Assembly: GCA_945947925.1 (NCBI GenBank)
Contig: CAMEZU010000031.1
Coordinates: forward strand, 1 to 12,834
Origin: an uncultured Verrucomicrobiota bacterium
Lineage (GTDB): Bacteria; Verrucomicrobiota; Kiritimatiellia; RFP12; UBA1067
Reading direction: 5' to 3'
DNA: 12,834 nt
The translations under genes and the position numbers were made by a program. Each line of letters begins with the position of its first letter. Position 1 is the stretch's first letter. A model generated the notes under the pieces. The model was not told where the DNA came from and did no database searches. It saw nothing but the letters and a program-made list of their open reading frames with translations. Shown piece after piece: positions 12,817 to 12,834 of the stretch.

Positions 12817-12834
12817 ATGAGCGTCACCTTATCA
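12817..12834 (+). CDS. Start of a gene truncated by the window edge
   Basis: ATG 12817 begins a reading frame of six codons (MSVTLS) that runs off the window. GAGGA at 12808-12812 gives a ribosome site 4 nt upstream, and a strong promoter precedes it at the right distance. Nothing can be said of the product. A repressor that regulates itself would fit the operator-like dyad, but that is a guess. Confidence 0.5.

Overview
The window is GC-rich, densely packed, and every convincing gene lies on the + strand. It looks like part of the chromosome of a Gram-negative bacterium, because it encodes an outer-membrane secretin with inner-membrane platform proteins. The N-terminal style of the MraY-like protein, the fused PilM/PilN-like GspL-type protein and the codon bias suggest a member of the PVC group, perhaps a gut or environmental Kiritimatiellae/Verrucomicrobia lineage. 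That placement is an inference from pattern, not a database result. No phage, insertion sequence, CRISPR array, tRNA or rRNA was seen.

Region 1 (1-4186) holds four tightly packed genes. They are a MraY/WecA-family phospho-sugar transferase, an unrecognised exported protein with an internal duplication, a divergent argininosuccinate lyase (argH), and a lone OppF/DppF-type ABC ATPase. Junctions are a 1-nt gap, a 4-nt ATGA overlap, and a 10-nt gap holding a Shine-Dalgarno sequence. The unit ends in a T-rich tract that may be a terminator.

Region 2 (4239-11060) begins at an excellent extended -10 promoter (TGATATAAT). It runs through a GspL-like (PilM+PilN-like) protein, a GspM/PilO-like protein, a 962-aa GspD/PilQ secretin with an unusual charged C-terminal tail, a membrane-anchored Ala/Lys/Glu-rich coiled-coil protein, and the GTPase YchF. 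Several genes overlap at start and stop, so they are probably co-transcribed and translationally coupled. The first three make a trans-envelope channel and its inner-membrane assembly platform, as in type II secretion or type IV pili. The ATPases, GspF/PilC, the pseudopilins and a GspC/PilP protein are absent from this stretch. The coiled-coil protein is the least familiar member and a candidate accessory part of the machine.

Region 3 (11061-12525) is threonine synthase (thrC), preceded by a perfect 9-bp hairpin. Region 4 (12526-12834) is the only long non-coding stretch. It holds a strong GC hairpin after thrC, a cluster of GGGG/CCCC-bounded palindromic and tandem repeats, and then a good sigma-70-type promoter whose -10 box sits inside a 7-bp inverted repeat (a likely operator). 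The promoter drives a gene of which only the first six codons are in the window.

Most of the content is housekeeping and envelope machinery. The points most worth a second look are the secretin-platform operon with its coiled-coil partner and secretin tail, the operator-like promoter at the right edge, the duplicated exported protein, and the divergent MraY-like and ArgH proteins.
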